Both the position numbers and the translations under genes were made by a program. The notes under the pieces were generated by a model, which worked only from the letters and a program-made list of their open reading frames with translations, was not told the DNA's origin and searched no databases. Below, piece by piece: positions 37,412 through 49,900 of a stretch of DNA of 64,000 nucleotides. Position 1 is the stretch's first letter, and the number at the start of each line of letters is the position of its first letter. Source of the stretch: Atherix ibis (Eukaryota; Arthropoda; Insecta; Diptera; Athericidae); the NCBI GenBank assembly GCA_958298945.1, contig OY282606.1:76681622-76745621 (forward strand), read 5' to 3'.

Positions 37412-40400
37412 GGCAATCTTATTCTTGGTATTACCAAATTCTTATTTCTAGCCATTTTTTAAAAATATAAATCGACCATAATTGTGTAAAATATCTCAAA
37501 GTACCTGTTCAAAGTATGGAAAATAAATGACAAAAAGGAATATAGCTGTCATAAACAATAGTGGAGACAATACCGTAAAAAATGAATAACAAAAGCAATA
37601 CTAGACACTGCAAAATTTTTCCATATAGACCAGCTGGGCCACCAAGACGCCAACTAATCTAAATTACAGCTCTACTACCACTCCATATAAGAGTATTTCA
37701 GTAACAACTATGCTGCCCTTGAGGCCAAGATCATATAATTCGATATAATCTCGTCTATATATTTGCGTTTGTACTGTTAACTATTTATTGGTCAACAACT
37801 GCAAAGAAAGTCTACTCAAAAAGCACTCCAAAGTTTGGTCACAACAATTGGTCACAATCTAAATTGTTCCTGTTCCACTATTGCATATTCCAACTCATCC
37901 AGAAATGTTTATATAGTAAGATTCATCACATGGTAAATATTCTAGCCATAAAAATTCCATTTTCTAGTATTCTTTTCAACCTAATCAGAGATGTAGCAAC
38001 AAAATAGCACTACAAAACTGCCATAACTTAAAGGACCTTATGAAAAAAACATAAAATAGTCATAGCAGAAAGCTAATAATTATTGTATAATATAATCAAA
38101 GCACGAATTCCATTTAAAAAGAAAGAAACAAACAAAATATATTAAAATTTTTAATTATTAATAATAATAATTATTTGCATTATTAATTTATTTTTTAAAT
38201 TTGTTATTGTAATTTAATATTTTAATTTAAATAAAAATAAATTAAATAAACAAATAAGGAAAAACGGTATTTTTTTTTTTTTTTTTTGTGTTCGAAAATA
38301 ATATTTTAATATTAACATTTATGCATTTTTAGTAAATAATTTTTTTAAGTAAAATTAAAAATTATTGATTAAATTATTTTCTATTCGATTTGCGTACTTT
38401 TTCACAAAATGCTAAAACATTTTTGATATTTTAAAAGGGTTGTTTTTTACTATAGTTTGATATTAACTGTAGTTTTTATATATTTTTGATTATATTTTAT
38501 TCCAAAATAAATTATCTTTACAAAAATCTTTATTATTATTTAAAATTATGTCTTCTTTTATAATTTTATAAAATAAATTTATAAAAGATCTAAAACTTAA
38601 TGTATAAATATTGACTTTTTAATTTATTAATAAAATTACCGACTTGAAATTAGATTTTCAATAAAATTTTCCAACCATCCGTCAAATCCAATGCTTAGTC
38701 AAAAATATTTCATAAAATTTTTAAGATCCATATTATGTTCGTAATATTGTAAAACATCGTGATTTGAATATTTTTTTTAGAATAATTTTGACTTGTTGAT
38801 TTCAACTTATAAGAAATTCAATATCCGCATGTACAAAGTCGTTAATCCTTTTGTGAAATAATTATCCTTAATAGCTCTTAACTACAATACAAAAATAAAC
38901 AGAAAGAAGCGATATTAGATTATTAGTTAATATAATTGGAGCGCATCTCAAATTTAATCAAATAGAAAAAAAAAACTAAAAAACTATATTATATAATTTT
39001 AAAAGAATTATAAGTTTCATTTTTATAAAAAAATTTAGCATACTTAAAAACGCCTATATAACTAAAAGCTTTATGAAAAAGATTTCCTTTTATTATACTC
39101 TATATCAGACGTTCTTAACCTTTTTGTATCTCAAAGCAAATTCTAAAATACCGGTGCGATGATAAATTAATAGTTTTATATATTGTAGTTAATAATATAG
39201 ATAATATACAAACAAAAAATATTTAATTCCAAAAATATAATTCTAATATATAAAAATTATTGGTCATATTTCTATGTAAAATAAATAATTATTTAAAAAT
39301 ACATACTTTTTTTTATTTTGGTAGGTCAAGAAGGGGAAAGGAGGGGGGGGGGCACACAAAAAATCGCAGTGATAGCGTCTGAGAACTCCAGTTCTATTTA
39401 TTTTTTAAAATTTTTACATAATAATAAATCAGAGAAACTAAATATATAGTGTACAAAAAATTCAGTAACCTAAAGATTTTGAAATTAGAATGAAATTTTT
39501 TATAATTTCTCCTCAGAAATAATTTAAGACCTCCTACAGGGTATATTTTAAATTAAAAAAAACTAATAAATTCATGCTTTGACTGAATAAATGTCAGAAA
39601 CAGGGATAGATTATACTAAAGGACTAAATACTACTCTTAAGGAAACCAAATTTTTGGCTCAAATTAAATTCAAATATCAATCCTGAAAATACAATAAGTT
39701 TTTTTTTAAACAATTTACTAAATAGAAAATTGGTTGTGTTATTTAAAAAAAATTATCGAAATAAGATTAAAAAAACACTTGTATAATTTGTGCTTCGATA
39801 TTTGCTAATAGTAAAAGGAGTTTTATTAAATCCCGTCTAGGAGTATATGAAAATTCCAAAATGAAGAAATTATTCAAATACAAATATTTGAACACATCGA
39901 TTTAGAAAAAAAAATTTTAAACACTTGATTTGAGAAAATGTTCACCTTGACCTAGATTTCAATTAATACCAAATGATAAAGAAATTTTGATTAATGGTAA
40001 AGAAAATAATCAAATGAAAATGAAAACAGAAAACAGAAAATAACGAAAAAAATATAATAAAAATCCAAATAAAATAGATGATCAAAATATTTTTATCACA
40101 AAATTTTACTAAAAGCTTCCTTGATTACCATTTTTTTTTTACAATACAATAAAAATAAAAAGAAAGCCTAACAAAACGAGTTGACCAATGATAGGATAAT
40201 GTTGTGTAAAATTATAAAAATGGTAGGAAAAAAAATTAATTTTTCTAGGTCATTAATACAACACTACAATACACTTTATTGATTGAATTGCGATCAAATT
40301 TATCGTCACCATAATCATCAAAACCTGAAATCGGATAAGACATTAATTGTAAAAAAATTTAAATATACTAAAAATGAAAAAAAATGTATATAAATAAATA

Positions 40401-41896
40401 AACCACAAAAAATCGTTTGATTTTTATATCCCACTCCGAAAAAGCATATTATCATTTTTTGATTATTTAAGATTTTTGTTAATTTAAAAAAAAAATATAA
40501 AAAAAAAACACTAAAGAAAAGCTTATTTTTAGTGTTTTATGGATATTTGCCTTTTAAGTTTAAATGAACGATTGTCACATAAATTTTTATACTAACGATT
40601 ATTGAACATTGGAAGTGATTCCTTCATAATCAGCCATTATTGAGAAGATTTCTTAAAACTATTTGGAAAATGGGGACTAGATGGCAGTGATGATGACGGT
40701 GCCGCTGACAATGGCGGTCATAACGATGTATTTTTTTGATGAGTATTGTTAACACTAACAAATGAAAGCGGTCTGAAATGGTATCTCAAATTTTTGTTTC
40801 AATTTCACAAAAAAATAAATACAATTTGGAAAGTGATTGATTGTAAATAATAAGTAACACGTGCTCTTCTATTTAAAAAAACTAGAAGGTATGAATAAGA
40901 AATTCTCTCACAATATTTATAAAGGACCTACAGATGAATAATAGGTTTTCTTACACTAAAATTAAACTTGACTCTTTAACTATTGTTTAATTTATTCATT
41001 TTTACTGTGAAGAATTAGCAAATTTTCTTTGATAAAAAATTGCAATTAGTGGACAATGGTAAGTAAAATTTATGTTAAAAGCGTGGAGGATTCCTAAATT
41101 AACAAATAGGAAATTTTCAAAATGTTTAATACTTTTTTTCTGGATTATATATTTTTTTTAATAAATTGTACATTTTGGAAAAAAGCTATATAATCTTAAT
41201 TGGATAGTTGATGATTATAAAAGATTCTCCAAAAGAATAAGAAAAAATATTGATTCATTTAATGTAGAAAATGGTCAATAGAAATTGTCAATATTTCTAA
41301 AGAAATCTAATAGAATGTTGATGAGTAATGTAAGAGAGTCAGTCAATTTATTTTCCAAAAATATAAATTGGAATTTTTATTCAATTTCTTGATTTGATTT
41401 TTTTGGGGAGTTTTGTCTTATTTTTTTTTTCAAATGTTACAATATAATAGGTAAATAGCTTTTTAAAAAATAACAAAAAAAGTCTTTATGAGAAATTCAT
41501 ATTTGTCAACTTTTTCTCTATTCTTAACTGTGAAAATGAAGAGTTACTCCAAAATAAATAAAAAAAAACCATACTAAGAACAAGTGGTATTATTATGAGA
41601 ATATGTTATTTTGAATTATTCTAGGGAAAAAAAGACTTTTTTTTCTGGTAACTTCTTTCATCGAGAATTATAAAAAATAATTTTTAAGTTCAAAAAAGTC
41701 ACCGAAAATTTTTTAAGTCACAAAGAGATATAAAAATTTTGCTTTTATATTGGAAAAAATAATTCCAAGGATTTGAACTTTTTGGTCTTTACCATGAACT
41801 TTTTAAGATTCTTGCAGTACTTGATATAAAAGAGTTTCTTTAAATTTATTGAATAACTCAGAAAGTGATTTTCTAAGCCACAAAAGTGTCCAAATA
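37412..41896. other. AT-rich intergenic DNA with no recognised gene
   Basis: The first 600 bases (to about 38.05 kb) are GC-richer and may be more of the LINE, but I can read no domain. The rest is very AT-rich. It includes a G10 tract at 39,343-39,352, an octamer ATTTGCAT at 38,173 set in ATTATTAATT-type sequence, an 11-bp-arm hairpin at 40,505-40,538, and a GATGATGACGG-type patch near 40.69 kb. Confidence 0.5.
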
Positions 41897-42191
41897 TTTT
41901 TTTTATTATTATTATTGTTAGCCAGAGGCTGTTCTGTAGCGCCACGACCATGAGGCTATTTGGCGGCTTCATGTTACGTGTAGGTTGAAATTGCCAGCTT
42001 CCCTAATGAAACTGGTCGATGGTTATTTGAGGGGAAAAGTCAGATATTGTTAAAAATTTGTGGAACAAATTAAGATGACTAAGTAGGTTAAAAAAAGGCT
42101 TGAAAAAATAATTGTTGAATCTTGAAGGAGTTCTTTTCAAAATGAAATTCTGGGTTAATTGGCATTCATTTAAAATATGAGAAATGCTGAG

Positions 42192-42761
42192 TTAAATGCC
42201 ACAGGACTGGCATGAAGGAAAAAGCTGGTTACCGAAAAGGACATCATAGATAAGAACGGTATGCCAAATCAGAACTGTAAGAAGTTTCCTTGCCCAGAAT
42301 TTCGGAATGGTTGCTGAGTAGCCTGGGTTTGCGGTGTTAGGCCAATGTGTGGATAGTTGTCTTCCACCTTCGGACCAGTCTATTTGTCTACGAATGGCTA
42401 AAGATGTTGTATGCCATTTGTTTAGCAGGTAGGGAAAGTTTGGAATTACAGTAAGAACCCAATGCAATTCGACGTTTCTATAGTTTAACATATTGCAACG
42501 AATACCATTGAGCACCGCATCATTTGACGATCCACGAACTGCTTCGATGAGAGATAGGCTATAAGTAAATATAGCTAGTCTGCTATTAACTGGGACGTGG
42601 ATGGTATTATCTACTGTCGTCTTAATCGCCCACAACTCGACATAGAAAGGCGAGCCTATGTTTGGAAAAATTCCACTGTATAGTTCACGGTGCGTTTTAC
42701 CAACAAGTTGGATGAAAGCAAAATATGTTGTATGGTCAACAACAGCAGCATCCGTAAACAT
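42192..42761 (-). pseudogene. LINE RNase H domain
   Basis: A 189-codon open frame on the minus strand, the longest intact piece of this LINE. MFTDAAVV corresponds to the first RNase H strand with its catalytic Asp, VELWAIKTTV to the ELxAI helix with the catalytic Glu, and SRLAIFTYSLSLIEAV to the IYSDSxSALxAI region, where the expected Asp is changed (FTYS). WSEGGRQLSTHWPNT follows, then a stop 275 bases short of the 3' tail. RNase H in the ORF2 C-terminus is typical of I-group LINEs. Confidence 0.75.
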
Positions 42762-43412
42762 TAGAACTGAATTACCGAGTCCATCCAGCAGCTATAGGAA
42801 TAGTTTCCTGTAGCTAGCTGGACCGTTTTTGTCTTACTGTGTCTGCTGAGTAACGTGGATGCCCTCAACTCCGCTTCCAACTATGGTTTCCACTTCGGGT
42901 GCGGGAAGCTGGTTGGAAAATCGAAAGAAAGGGTGGATGGATCACTTTATAATTAAGAGATCAATAAGGAAATGAAGGATAAATTTCTTTTAGAATAGGC
43001 GGTGGAATAGATTTGCTTTAGAAAATTTTAAAGGGGATACTCGGGAGAGCAAAGGTTTTTATGTGTGAGACGGGTTCCAATAAGGATAGCGTTCACCGGG
43101 AAAGTCCGGTATGTTCACCAGGCCAGTCGAATTCAGCATTTGACCGCTGCTTCAATTTGCTTTTACCTTGCTACTGCTATTCTCATGTGTAAAGTGAGAG
43201 AATAGAGTCCAGTAGGACGTTGGTTACTCTGATGCCTCACTTTGTCTAATCTTACATTTGTAACGGTTGATAGTATTATTAATCTGAAGCTTCCATCTCC
43301 CTCTATGGGTAATAGTTATATTCAGGAGAGGGTAGGATCTGGATATGAGTCTATTCGGGTTATATTTTTTTCTAAAAAAATGGGGATACGGTGGTCTTGA
43401 AGTTTCTATAAT

Positions 43413-44180
43413 TCACCCATTTTTACTGTTCCAGTTATTTTCAGTTGAGATAACCTTGCTGATGTTATTGGGGATCTCCTCCACTATTGGTATTGGGGCC
43501 AGCACGAAGAGATGGTGCGCATATAGAAAGTATAATTTAGAGGAAAGATCATGGGAGAAGGAGTGGATATATGAGCTAAAAACAATAGTGGAAAGAGAGG
43601 AACCTTGTGGAATACCATTTTTTCTGATGCGTTTTGAGGGAAAATGATCGCTTGCCTTAGTCGTGAAGGTTCGACCAGTCACGTATGACCGCAATATGCT
43701 TGAGGTGGCTGAATCAACTCCCCATTCAGCCGACTGTGAAATAATCCTGTGCGGGGCAGATACAATCAAGGGAAATAAGCATCCCATATAATCTAAGTTA
43801 CAACCCTTTGCAACATAATCTACAATCCTTTGTAGCAATCTTGTATAGCATGCTGTAGATCCATATAGGATCTATATGGCCTGACCTATAGGCATGATGG
43901 TAGGGCATGAGCTTCTTAGTAACAATTTGGTTAAGTCTAAAGGATCTATCTTTTCCAGAATCTTGGGCATGCAAGGCAACAGAGAAATTGGTATATAATT
44001 GTTAGTCGACAAACACGAAAGTTGTTTTAAAATATCGATGTTTTCAGTATATGATTAAAGAGGTTGACGATTCTGCTATGGAATGTTGAAGGGACCTCCT
44101 CAATCATTTTGAATGCTATCCTGTCTATGCCAGGGGTAGCAAGGGATATTAGCTAATTCAAGGTAAATATAGAAGAAGAC
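43413..44180 (-). pseudogene. LINE reverse transcriptase domain, stops and frameshifts
   Basis: In order on the minus strand: ATPGIDRIAFKMIEEVP (about 44,110-44,160; the family's SAPGxDGI), then ISLLPCMPKILEKI (about 43,940-43,985; family RPISLLPxxxKxxEK), then a 141-codon frame at 43,413-43,838 with IRKNGIPQGSSLSTIVFSSYI and YAHHLFV. The last is the active site, in which YADD has become YAHH, so both catalytic Asp residues are lost. Confidence 0.85.
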
Positions 44181-44339
44181 ATCTTCTCTGCAAGGGTTTT
44201 TGGCTAATTCTAGGTAAATGTAGAAGAAGACGGAATTGGCGAGAGGTTTTCCGTACAGGATTTTTTATTTCTACGATATTCTACACTAATATAGCTGCTC
44301 GAGGAGAACGATGCCCAAGCTCTTTCAAGTTCCTCAACA

Positions 44340-45110
44340 ATTCGAAGGGAGTTAGTTAGAATCCCTATGTCAGTCTCAATCGATGGTATAGTTCCATTGT
44401 TTTTACGACCGAGAGTCCGATTAATTCTTTCCCATGCTTCATTTTGGGAGGATCTGGTATTAATGCTGGCAGTAAAATTATTTCAAACTGTTCGTTAGGC
44501 TTGTTTTACTGCCTTCTTGACTTTGGCAGCTTTAAGTCTCAACTCGAGAAGATTACTCCTACTAGCGAAATAGAAGTATCTCTACCAGACTAAATCTCTC
44601 GCATCTTAACGTAGCAATTTTCTGTGAGTGCCACACTGGTCGGTGTCTCAATGCACCGGACAAAGACGGTATGAATTCACTAGCTGCATGCCTGAGAATG
44701 GCGACTACTTTCCTCTCTTCATGGTTAAGAGGAAATTATTTTGGCAGCCTATCTGAGTTTACCCTAGTTCTCCATAAAGCGTAAAAGTGATTTTATATTA
44801 ACGTATGCCACATTTGCTTAAGATAAACTATGCACTATCTATGCAAATAAGCTCAATATCCGTACGGGAATAAAGGTGGGATCGAGGATAGTTCCTCTTG
44901 TTGAAAAGAAGGTATGCTCGTTTAATAAAATATGACCCAAGTTAGTGGAATTGAGCCATTCCTGGAAATTTTTTCCATGCCAACAGTTACTTTGAGAGCC
45001 CCAAGAGAAACTGCGTAAGTTGAAGTCTCTGAGGATGATGGTGTTTTCGAATAGCTGGCTAACTAGATAATCCGCAAATTTATTATTAAGAGTTGGTTCC
45101 TGGTTTTCAA
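44340..45110 (-). pseudogene. LINE endonuclease end and linker
   Basis: The minus strand shows IILRDFNLRSFSWGSQSN at about 44,980-45,035, the family's GDFNxHxxxWGS catalytic loop with G replaced by R. ILDPTF follows at about 44,880. Downstream lies the lysine-rich linker and SQNEAWERINRTLGRKNNGT (about 44,390-44,450), typical of the region between endonuclease and reverse transcriptase. The N-terminal part of the endonuclease is not readable; the mariner inserted at 45,174 lies just upstream. Confidence 0.7.
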
Positions 45111-45346
45111 GACTTCATTTTTTGGAATTTATTAAAAACAGTATTGTGAGATGGTTAAACTTATTAATAAATTTACCAGGTGTATACGCTTAAATCCGCT
45201 GTTTGGTCATAGATGGCGTGAGTGAGCGTATTAAGCTACCATTGGCACGCCATACTTTTTTTTTATGAGTTTGACATCTATCAATATTAATCAGTGAACA
45301 TTGTCAGCAATTTCGTACAACAACGTAAATTTTTCCTTTGGTAATC

Positions 45347-46597
45347 ATGTCTAGTTTTGTGCCAGAAAAAGATAAGATGCGGGAGCTCTGCTTTTCTGCT
45401 TCAATTTGAAGAAATCGGCTGCCGAATCGCATCGAATGCTTATGGAGGCCTATGGTAACAGTGCGTTATCGGAAACAATATGCCGAGATTGGTTTCGTGG
45501 GTTCAAAGACAGCAATTTTGACTTGTGGGACAAGAAGGGTGAAAATCGGCCTAGGAAGGCTGAGGACCATCAATTGCAGGCTCTTTTGGACGAAGACGAT
45601 ACCCAATCACAAAAAATGCTCGCAAAGCAATTGGGTGTTACTCAACCAGCCATTTCCATGCGTTTTTTTTTCATTTAAGTAGAGAATTTATTATTTCCAT
45701 ATTACTTGTACATATTTACATGGTATTTAAAACGTTGAGCTGACACATGCTCTGTACATCCTTTGCTTATATAGTTAATTAGTATTTAATGACTAAGTAC
45801 ATGAATTGCTTACAACTATGGCTTAAAAATTATATGTGCTTGCTCAAACACTATATTCTATATATTTAATTGCTTACAGACTAACCAAAACCTAGACCAT
45901 TTCCATGCGTCTGCGTGCCATGTGGAAAATTGAAAAGATCGGGAAATGGGTGCCGCATGAATTAAACGATAGGAGCGACGCCAAAAAACATACGAAATCT
46001 TGCTCGCCCGACAAAAAAGAAAGTCCGTCCCTGCATCGGATTGCAACAGGCCATGAAAAGTGAATATTTTTCGAGAATCCTAAATGCAAGAAATCATGGG
46101 TTGATCCCGGCCAACCATCAACATCTTCCCCAAGACCAAATCGCTTCGGACGGAAGACGATGCTGTGCGTTTGGTGGGATCAGCAGGGTATCGTCTACTA
46201 TGAGATGTTGAAATCTGGTGAAACTGTCAATGCCCATCACTACCACCAACTATTGATCAAATTGCCCCGTGCTCTGCGCGAAAAAAGGACGGATTATCAA
46301 CAAAGACATGACAAGCTGATTTTCCTCCACGACAACGCACCATCGCACACGTCAAAAATGGTCTGAAACTACTTAGAGACACTCAACTGGGAGGTGCTAC
46401 CCTACCCCGCTTATTCACCAGACCAGGCCCCTTCCGACTACCACCTGTTTTCGTCGATGGGCCACGCGCTGGCTGAGCAGCACTGCGATTCTTAGGAAGA
46501 CGTCCGAAAATTGCTTGATGAGTTGTTTGCCTCGAAAGAGAAGGAATTTTTTTGCGTGGTATCCACAAATTACCCGAGAGATTGAAAAAATGTGTAG
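45347..46597 (+). pseudogene. Mos1-like transposase, copy B, disrupted
   Basis: Starts at AUG 45,347 with MSSFVPEKDKMRELCF, then a frameshift leads into KKSAAESHRMLMEAYG (45,406 on), ENRPRKAEDHQLQALLDEDDTQSQKMLAKQLGV, where a retroposon interrupts at about 45,664. After it come further frames: MLCVWWDQQGIVYYE (46,160), IFLHDNAPSH with the second catalytic Asp (about 46,320), and a stop, then WEVLPYPAYSPDQAPSDYHLF with the third Asp. At least three stops or frameshifts besides the insertion. Confidence 0.92.
45650..45910 (-). mobile_element. 233-bp poly(A) retroposon with 14-bp target duplication
   Basis: The transposase sequence CCATTTCCATGCGT occurs at 45,650-45,663 and again at 45,897-45,910. 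Between the copies lie 233 bases absent from copy A. On the minus strand the insert ends in AATAATAAATTC...followed by a run of at least eight A, so it has a polyadenylation signal and tail. This is the signature of LINE-mediated retroposition: a SINE, a 5'-truncated LINE or a processed transcript end. It has no ORF and its source is not visible in this window. Confidence 0.85.
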
Positions 46598-46729
46598 CTT
46601 GCGAGGGCAAGTACTTTGAATAAGTTTATTTTTGCGTTCTATGAAAAAAACATGTGCTTTTTTGACTAAAAAATAGCGGATTTAAGCTTATACACCTGGT
46701 AGGATTGGGGATTTTGACTTTGTGTTAAA

Positions 46730-47517
46730 AGATTAATATGAATAATTGTCTGTTTGAATAATTGATTTTTAAAAAGTCGGCGTTAGAGATTTGGGTAGCT
46801 TACGATAACAAGCTCTTTTGGCTGTGGGAATGGTGGTGATGTTGAGGTGGACGGAAGAGAGATAGGTGACGCTGATGAGCATTCTAGTTTATGAACGGGA
46901 TAAGATGGCGCACGGACTGCTTCTACAAATGAGGTCTTGAATTGTACTGTAGAGCTACAAATTTGAATTTTCCATTCAAATCTATAGAACAGGGAACAGG
47001 ATATATGTTAAAAAAGATGGTCGTAGACACCGAAAGTTAAATAACGATATCCATAAAGGATTGAATACCATCGCACATGGATATGATCTTTCTGATCTAT
47101 ATTATATTGTAGTCTCTGAGGTTGCTAATTATTTTCTCTTGAGTTAAAAAAAATGATTTTGTCTCATTTCCGATGACCAATTTTGCATTAAGAAATTTAT
47201 TAGTCAAAAATCTCGATTTGGTTGTTAATAACAAATCACAGTTTCGATAATTGCTTATTTTTAGCATAACATTATTAATATTCTTTAGAGCCAGATAGGT
47301 TTTAAGAGAGCCAGATAGTAAGGAAGGAATTTTATCAATTTGCTGAGAACATAAATATTCTGGTTTGTTTAATTTTTTTTGGTATGCTATTGTTGGAATA
47401 ATTCAGGCTGGTTCCTTTTATTGGTGTGCCGATAGAGGAATCGGGCTTGGAAGAGGAAGAGGAAATATCTGAATCCGACCATGGAGAGGCACCCGGCGAG
47501 ATAATATCTCCCTCCAT
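46730..47517 (-). pseudogene. LINE ORF1 remains
   Basis: On the minus strand an AUG at 47,517 opens a Ser/Asp-rich start (MEGDIISPGASPWSDSDISS) of 60 codons. Beyond frameshifts, a readable stretch continues near 47,100-47,290 (SRFLTNKFLNAKLVIGNETK) in a style seen in LINE ORF1 proteins. No zinc knuckle could be made out. Identity as ORF1 rests on position upstream of the endonuclease and on orientation. Confidence 0.5.
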
Positions 47518-47590
47518 TGCTTCCTCAAAACACTTATTTATATGTTTCGGCGGCCACTTATCACTTTATTCTTTTTGCACTGAACAGAAA

Positions 47591-49080
47591 CGCACATTTC
47601 GGTTTCTAAATAAAAAAATTCAATCGCAGTTAACTACAATTAAAGTTTCTAAATATTACATTAAGTTCACTGAAAGATATAGAAAAAATTACTTGCAAGT
47701 CACAAGCTTAAAATATTATCTTATAGTCCACCAAAGGCCATAAAACATTACTGTCAGTTTGCAGGATCAATTTAAGATCACATACACATATAAGTATTCC
47801 AGAAAGTCCTTCTAGGTCACTTGTACATATCTTGAAATTAATTTGAGGTCTATAAAAGTTTTCAGAAAATCAAAATGTTAACAAGTCATTTTGGTTCAAC
47901 ATCGGTCTTTAAAAGATCATTTTCACCTTCTAAAGGCACGAATAGATTTTTAAAAAAACAATATTTTCCGGTTTTAGAGTCGCACCATTTTATTTTTAGT
48001 ATTACTATAATAAAAGTGTACAACAGATTGATTTTAGATATTTAAAAGTTTCCGAAAGGGACATTTTCAAATATCTTTGGATTATAAAAATTCTTTGCAG
48101 TTTTTATGATTACCTCATGAACGTTATAAAATAGAGATATGTGTACAACAAGATTTTTAAAAAAAATATACGCAATTGTATAAGAATTTAGTATTATAAA
48201 AAATTCTAATACCAAATTTTAATATGAACTTTTTCTACAAAAAATAAAAATAGAGACACGCAAAATGATCCAGCGGTCTTTTCCGCCACACATGTAAAAA
48301 ATTCCTAATACTTTTTGGTAAAATTGATTTATTGAAGAGTTTAGAAAATTTACATTTTCTTTTGATTGCCTTTAATGCCTACCTATTATATCTACCTACC
48401 TACCTATCCACTCACTGTCCATTCATTTAATAAATATTTTCAGAAGCCGTCTTCACTATTTAAATAAATAAATTCCGACAAAATCATTTTTGAGATTATT
48501 TTCTTATTCACATGTTATATTATCAATTAATTATTATTATTTTTTTTGTTTCACTTTGATTAATGATAAGATTGTAAGATAAAAATAAAAAAAAATTGAA
48601 TTTATGCAAAAATTATTGTTTTTATTAAATTCTTATATTTTATAAACAATTTTTTTGTTTTCACGATTTTCTTGTTTTTTGGTGTTTTTTTTTGTATTAA
48701 ATTAAAAATTATTTAATCTCTATTTTTTTTAACGAATTGCAATAAAATGAAATTTTAACAAGATTTTTTCTGAAATTTGTGACTTTTAAGGCTTTCTGGG
48801 CAATTCAAACCCTTTCAATATTAATGATCTCGAGGAGCAATTTTTTTTAAATTTGCAAATAGAAAAATAGAGGATCAGATTTAATTTTCCTTTAAGGACA
48901 GGTACTTATGTTCTGCCAAATATCAGTTTAAATAATTATCAGTTTGAATAATGGTTCCATTTATCAAACAGGATCTTCCTTAGCATATGTGGCCCGTTTC
49001 CGAACTTTAAAGTAGGAACTGAAAACAGGAGCTTTTTCAGGGAGTCCCTTATTTTAATTGAAAACTATAGTTAGATAAAG
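47591..49080. other. AT-rich intergenic DNA
   Basis: No gene or transposon recognised. A short CTAC-type microsatellite lies near 48,389-48,410. Confidence 0.5.
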
Positions 49081-49084
49081 AGAT

Positions 49085-49800
49085 CTTCACATGTATTACA
49101 GGTAAGCGTCATCATATTATGTCCAGCACGCCTAAATAAAACTTTATTGGTGTCTTAACTCATATCTAACAAAATTCTATAGAGATAGACCTCTGAAAAA
49201 TGGCATCATTTCACACTTCTCGTAGTTAAGATGTAGGACGTTCGAATTGCGCCAGCTATAAAATATATTCAAGCCCTCCTGAATGTGAGAGAAGTGCGTC
49301 ATATCTCCAATACAGGAAAATATGTTCATGTCATTAGTATATATCAGGATGTTAAAGCGTTTAATTACTCTAGAAATATCATTAATGGCAAGAATAAATA
49401 CTAGAGAACCGAGATGACTACCTTATGATACACCAGAAGTTTCCATAGTAACCCTAAAGAGCAAATTCCGGAATGATACCTTATAAGATCTGTTGGTAAA
49501 TCCCATTTTCTGAAGTTTAATCAAAATTATTGAATGATTGATTTTTTTCTAATTTGTTAGTCATGGTCTTACATTATTCCTCAAATAATTTCAGAATGCA
49601 CGACACCTTTGCTATAGGCCTATAATTAGAAATTTCACTTTTTAAACACATTTTGTGAATAGGTATTACAGAAGTTAAGGGAATTATTTGTTCAAATGGA
49701 CTTAAGGAAGATTACTTCCAGAGGGATAATAAATGCTTTAAAGCTGAATTTAACGAAATTAGGAGGAATGCCATCTGGGTCAGAAGATATGTTTTTCGCG
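49085..49800 (-). pseudogene. Jockey-like reverse transcriptase fragment
   Basis: Minus strand, in order: SSDPDGIPPNFVKFSFKAF (about 49,730-49,790), EISNYRPIAKV (about 49,610-49,650; the family's xxNYRPIS), SHLGSLVFILAINDISRV (about 49,365-49,420, after a GVSQG-like start), YTNDMNIFSCIGDMT (about 49,300-49,350) where YADD has become YTND, and LNYEKCEMMPFFRG (about 49,190-49,230). Only one of the paired catalytic Asp residues survives, and there are several frameshifts and stops. The 5' side is cut off by a repeat module at 49.80 kb. Confidence 0.8.
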
Positions 49801-49803
49801 GAT

Positions 49804-49900
49804 TTGCCAAGACCCGTAGGATGCCTACTGGTATATAGCCGATGGTATGGATCATTCACAGAAAAGTGACTCCCTTGCGAGAGATAGTGACTACCCGCGG
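49804..49900. repeat. dispersed repeat module, copy 1
   Basis: Shares GATGGTATGGATCATTC and CACAGAAAAGTGACTCCCTT plus GCGAGAGATAGTGACTAC with the module at 52.55-52.70 kb. It adjoins the Jockey-like fragment and begins with CCAAGACCC, which also occurs in the R1-like copy near 57,876. Origin unknown. Confidence 0.7.

Larger units (their letters stand above)
45174..46701 (+). mobile_element. Mos1-like mariner copy B inside the LINE
   Basis: Element 45,176-46,699 with terminal repeats (CCAGGTGTATACGCTTAAATC on the left; its partner, ending CTTATACACCTGG, on the right) and TA at both borders. Length is 1524 bp, or about 1277 bp without the later 247-bp insertion and its duplication, very close to the size of Mos1-type elements. 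Oriented opposite to the LINE it disrupts. Copy A at 31.4-32.6 kb is the same family. Confidence 0.95.
41897..47590 (-). mobile_element. I-type LINE, decayed, interrupted by a mariner
   Basis: Read on the minus strand the element runs from a probable 5' leader and ORF1 start (about 47.5 kb) through endonuclease, reverse transcriptase and RNase H to a 3' tail of AATAATAATAATAAAAAAA at about 41,897-41,917. A TAA/AAT-type 3' tail together with RNase H points to the I group. About 4.2 kb remain after removing the 1.5-kb mariner. A local tandem duplication of about 60 bp (near 44,151 and 44,210) lies between endonuclease and reverse transcriptase. Many stops and frameshifts show it is long dead. 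Confidence 0.85.
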
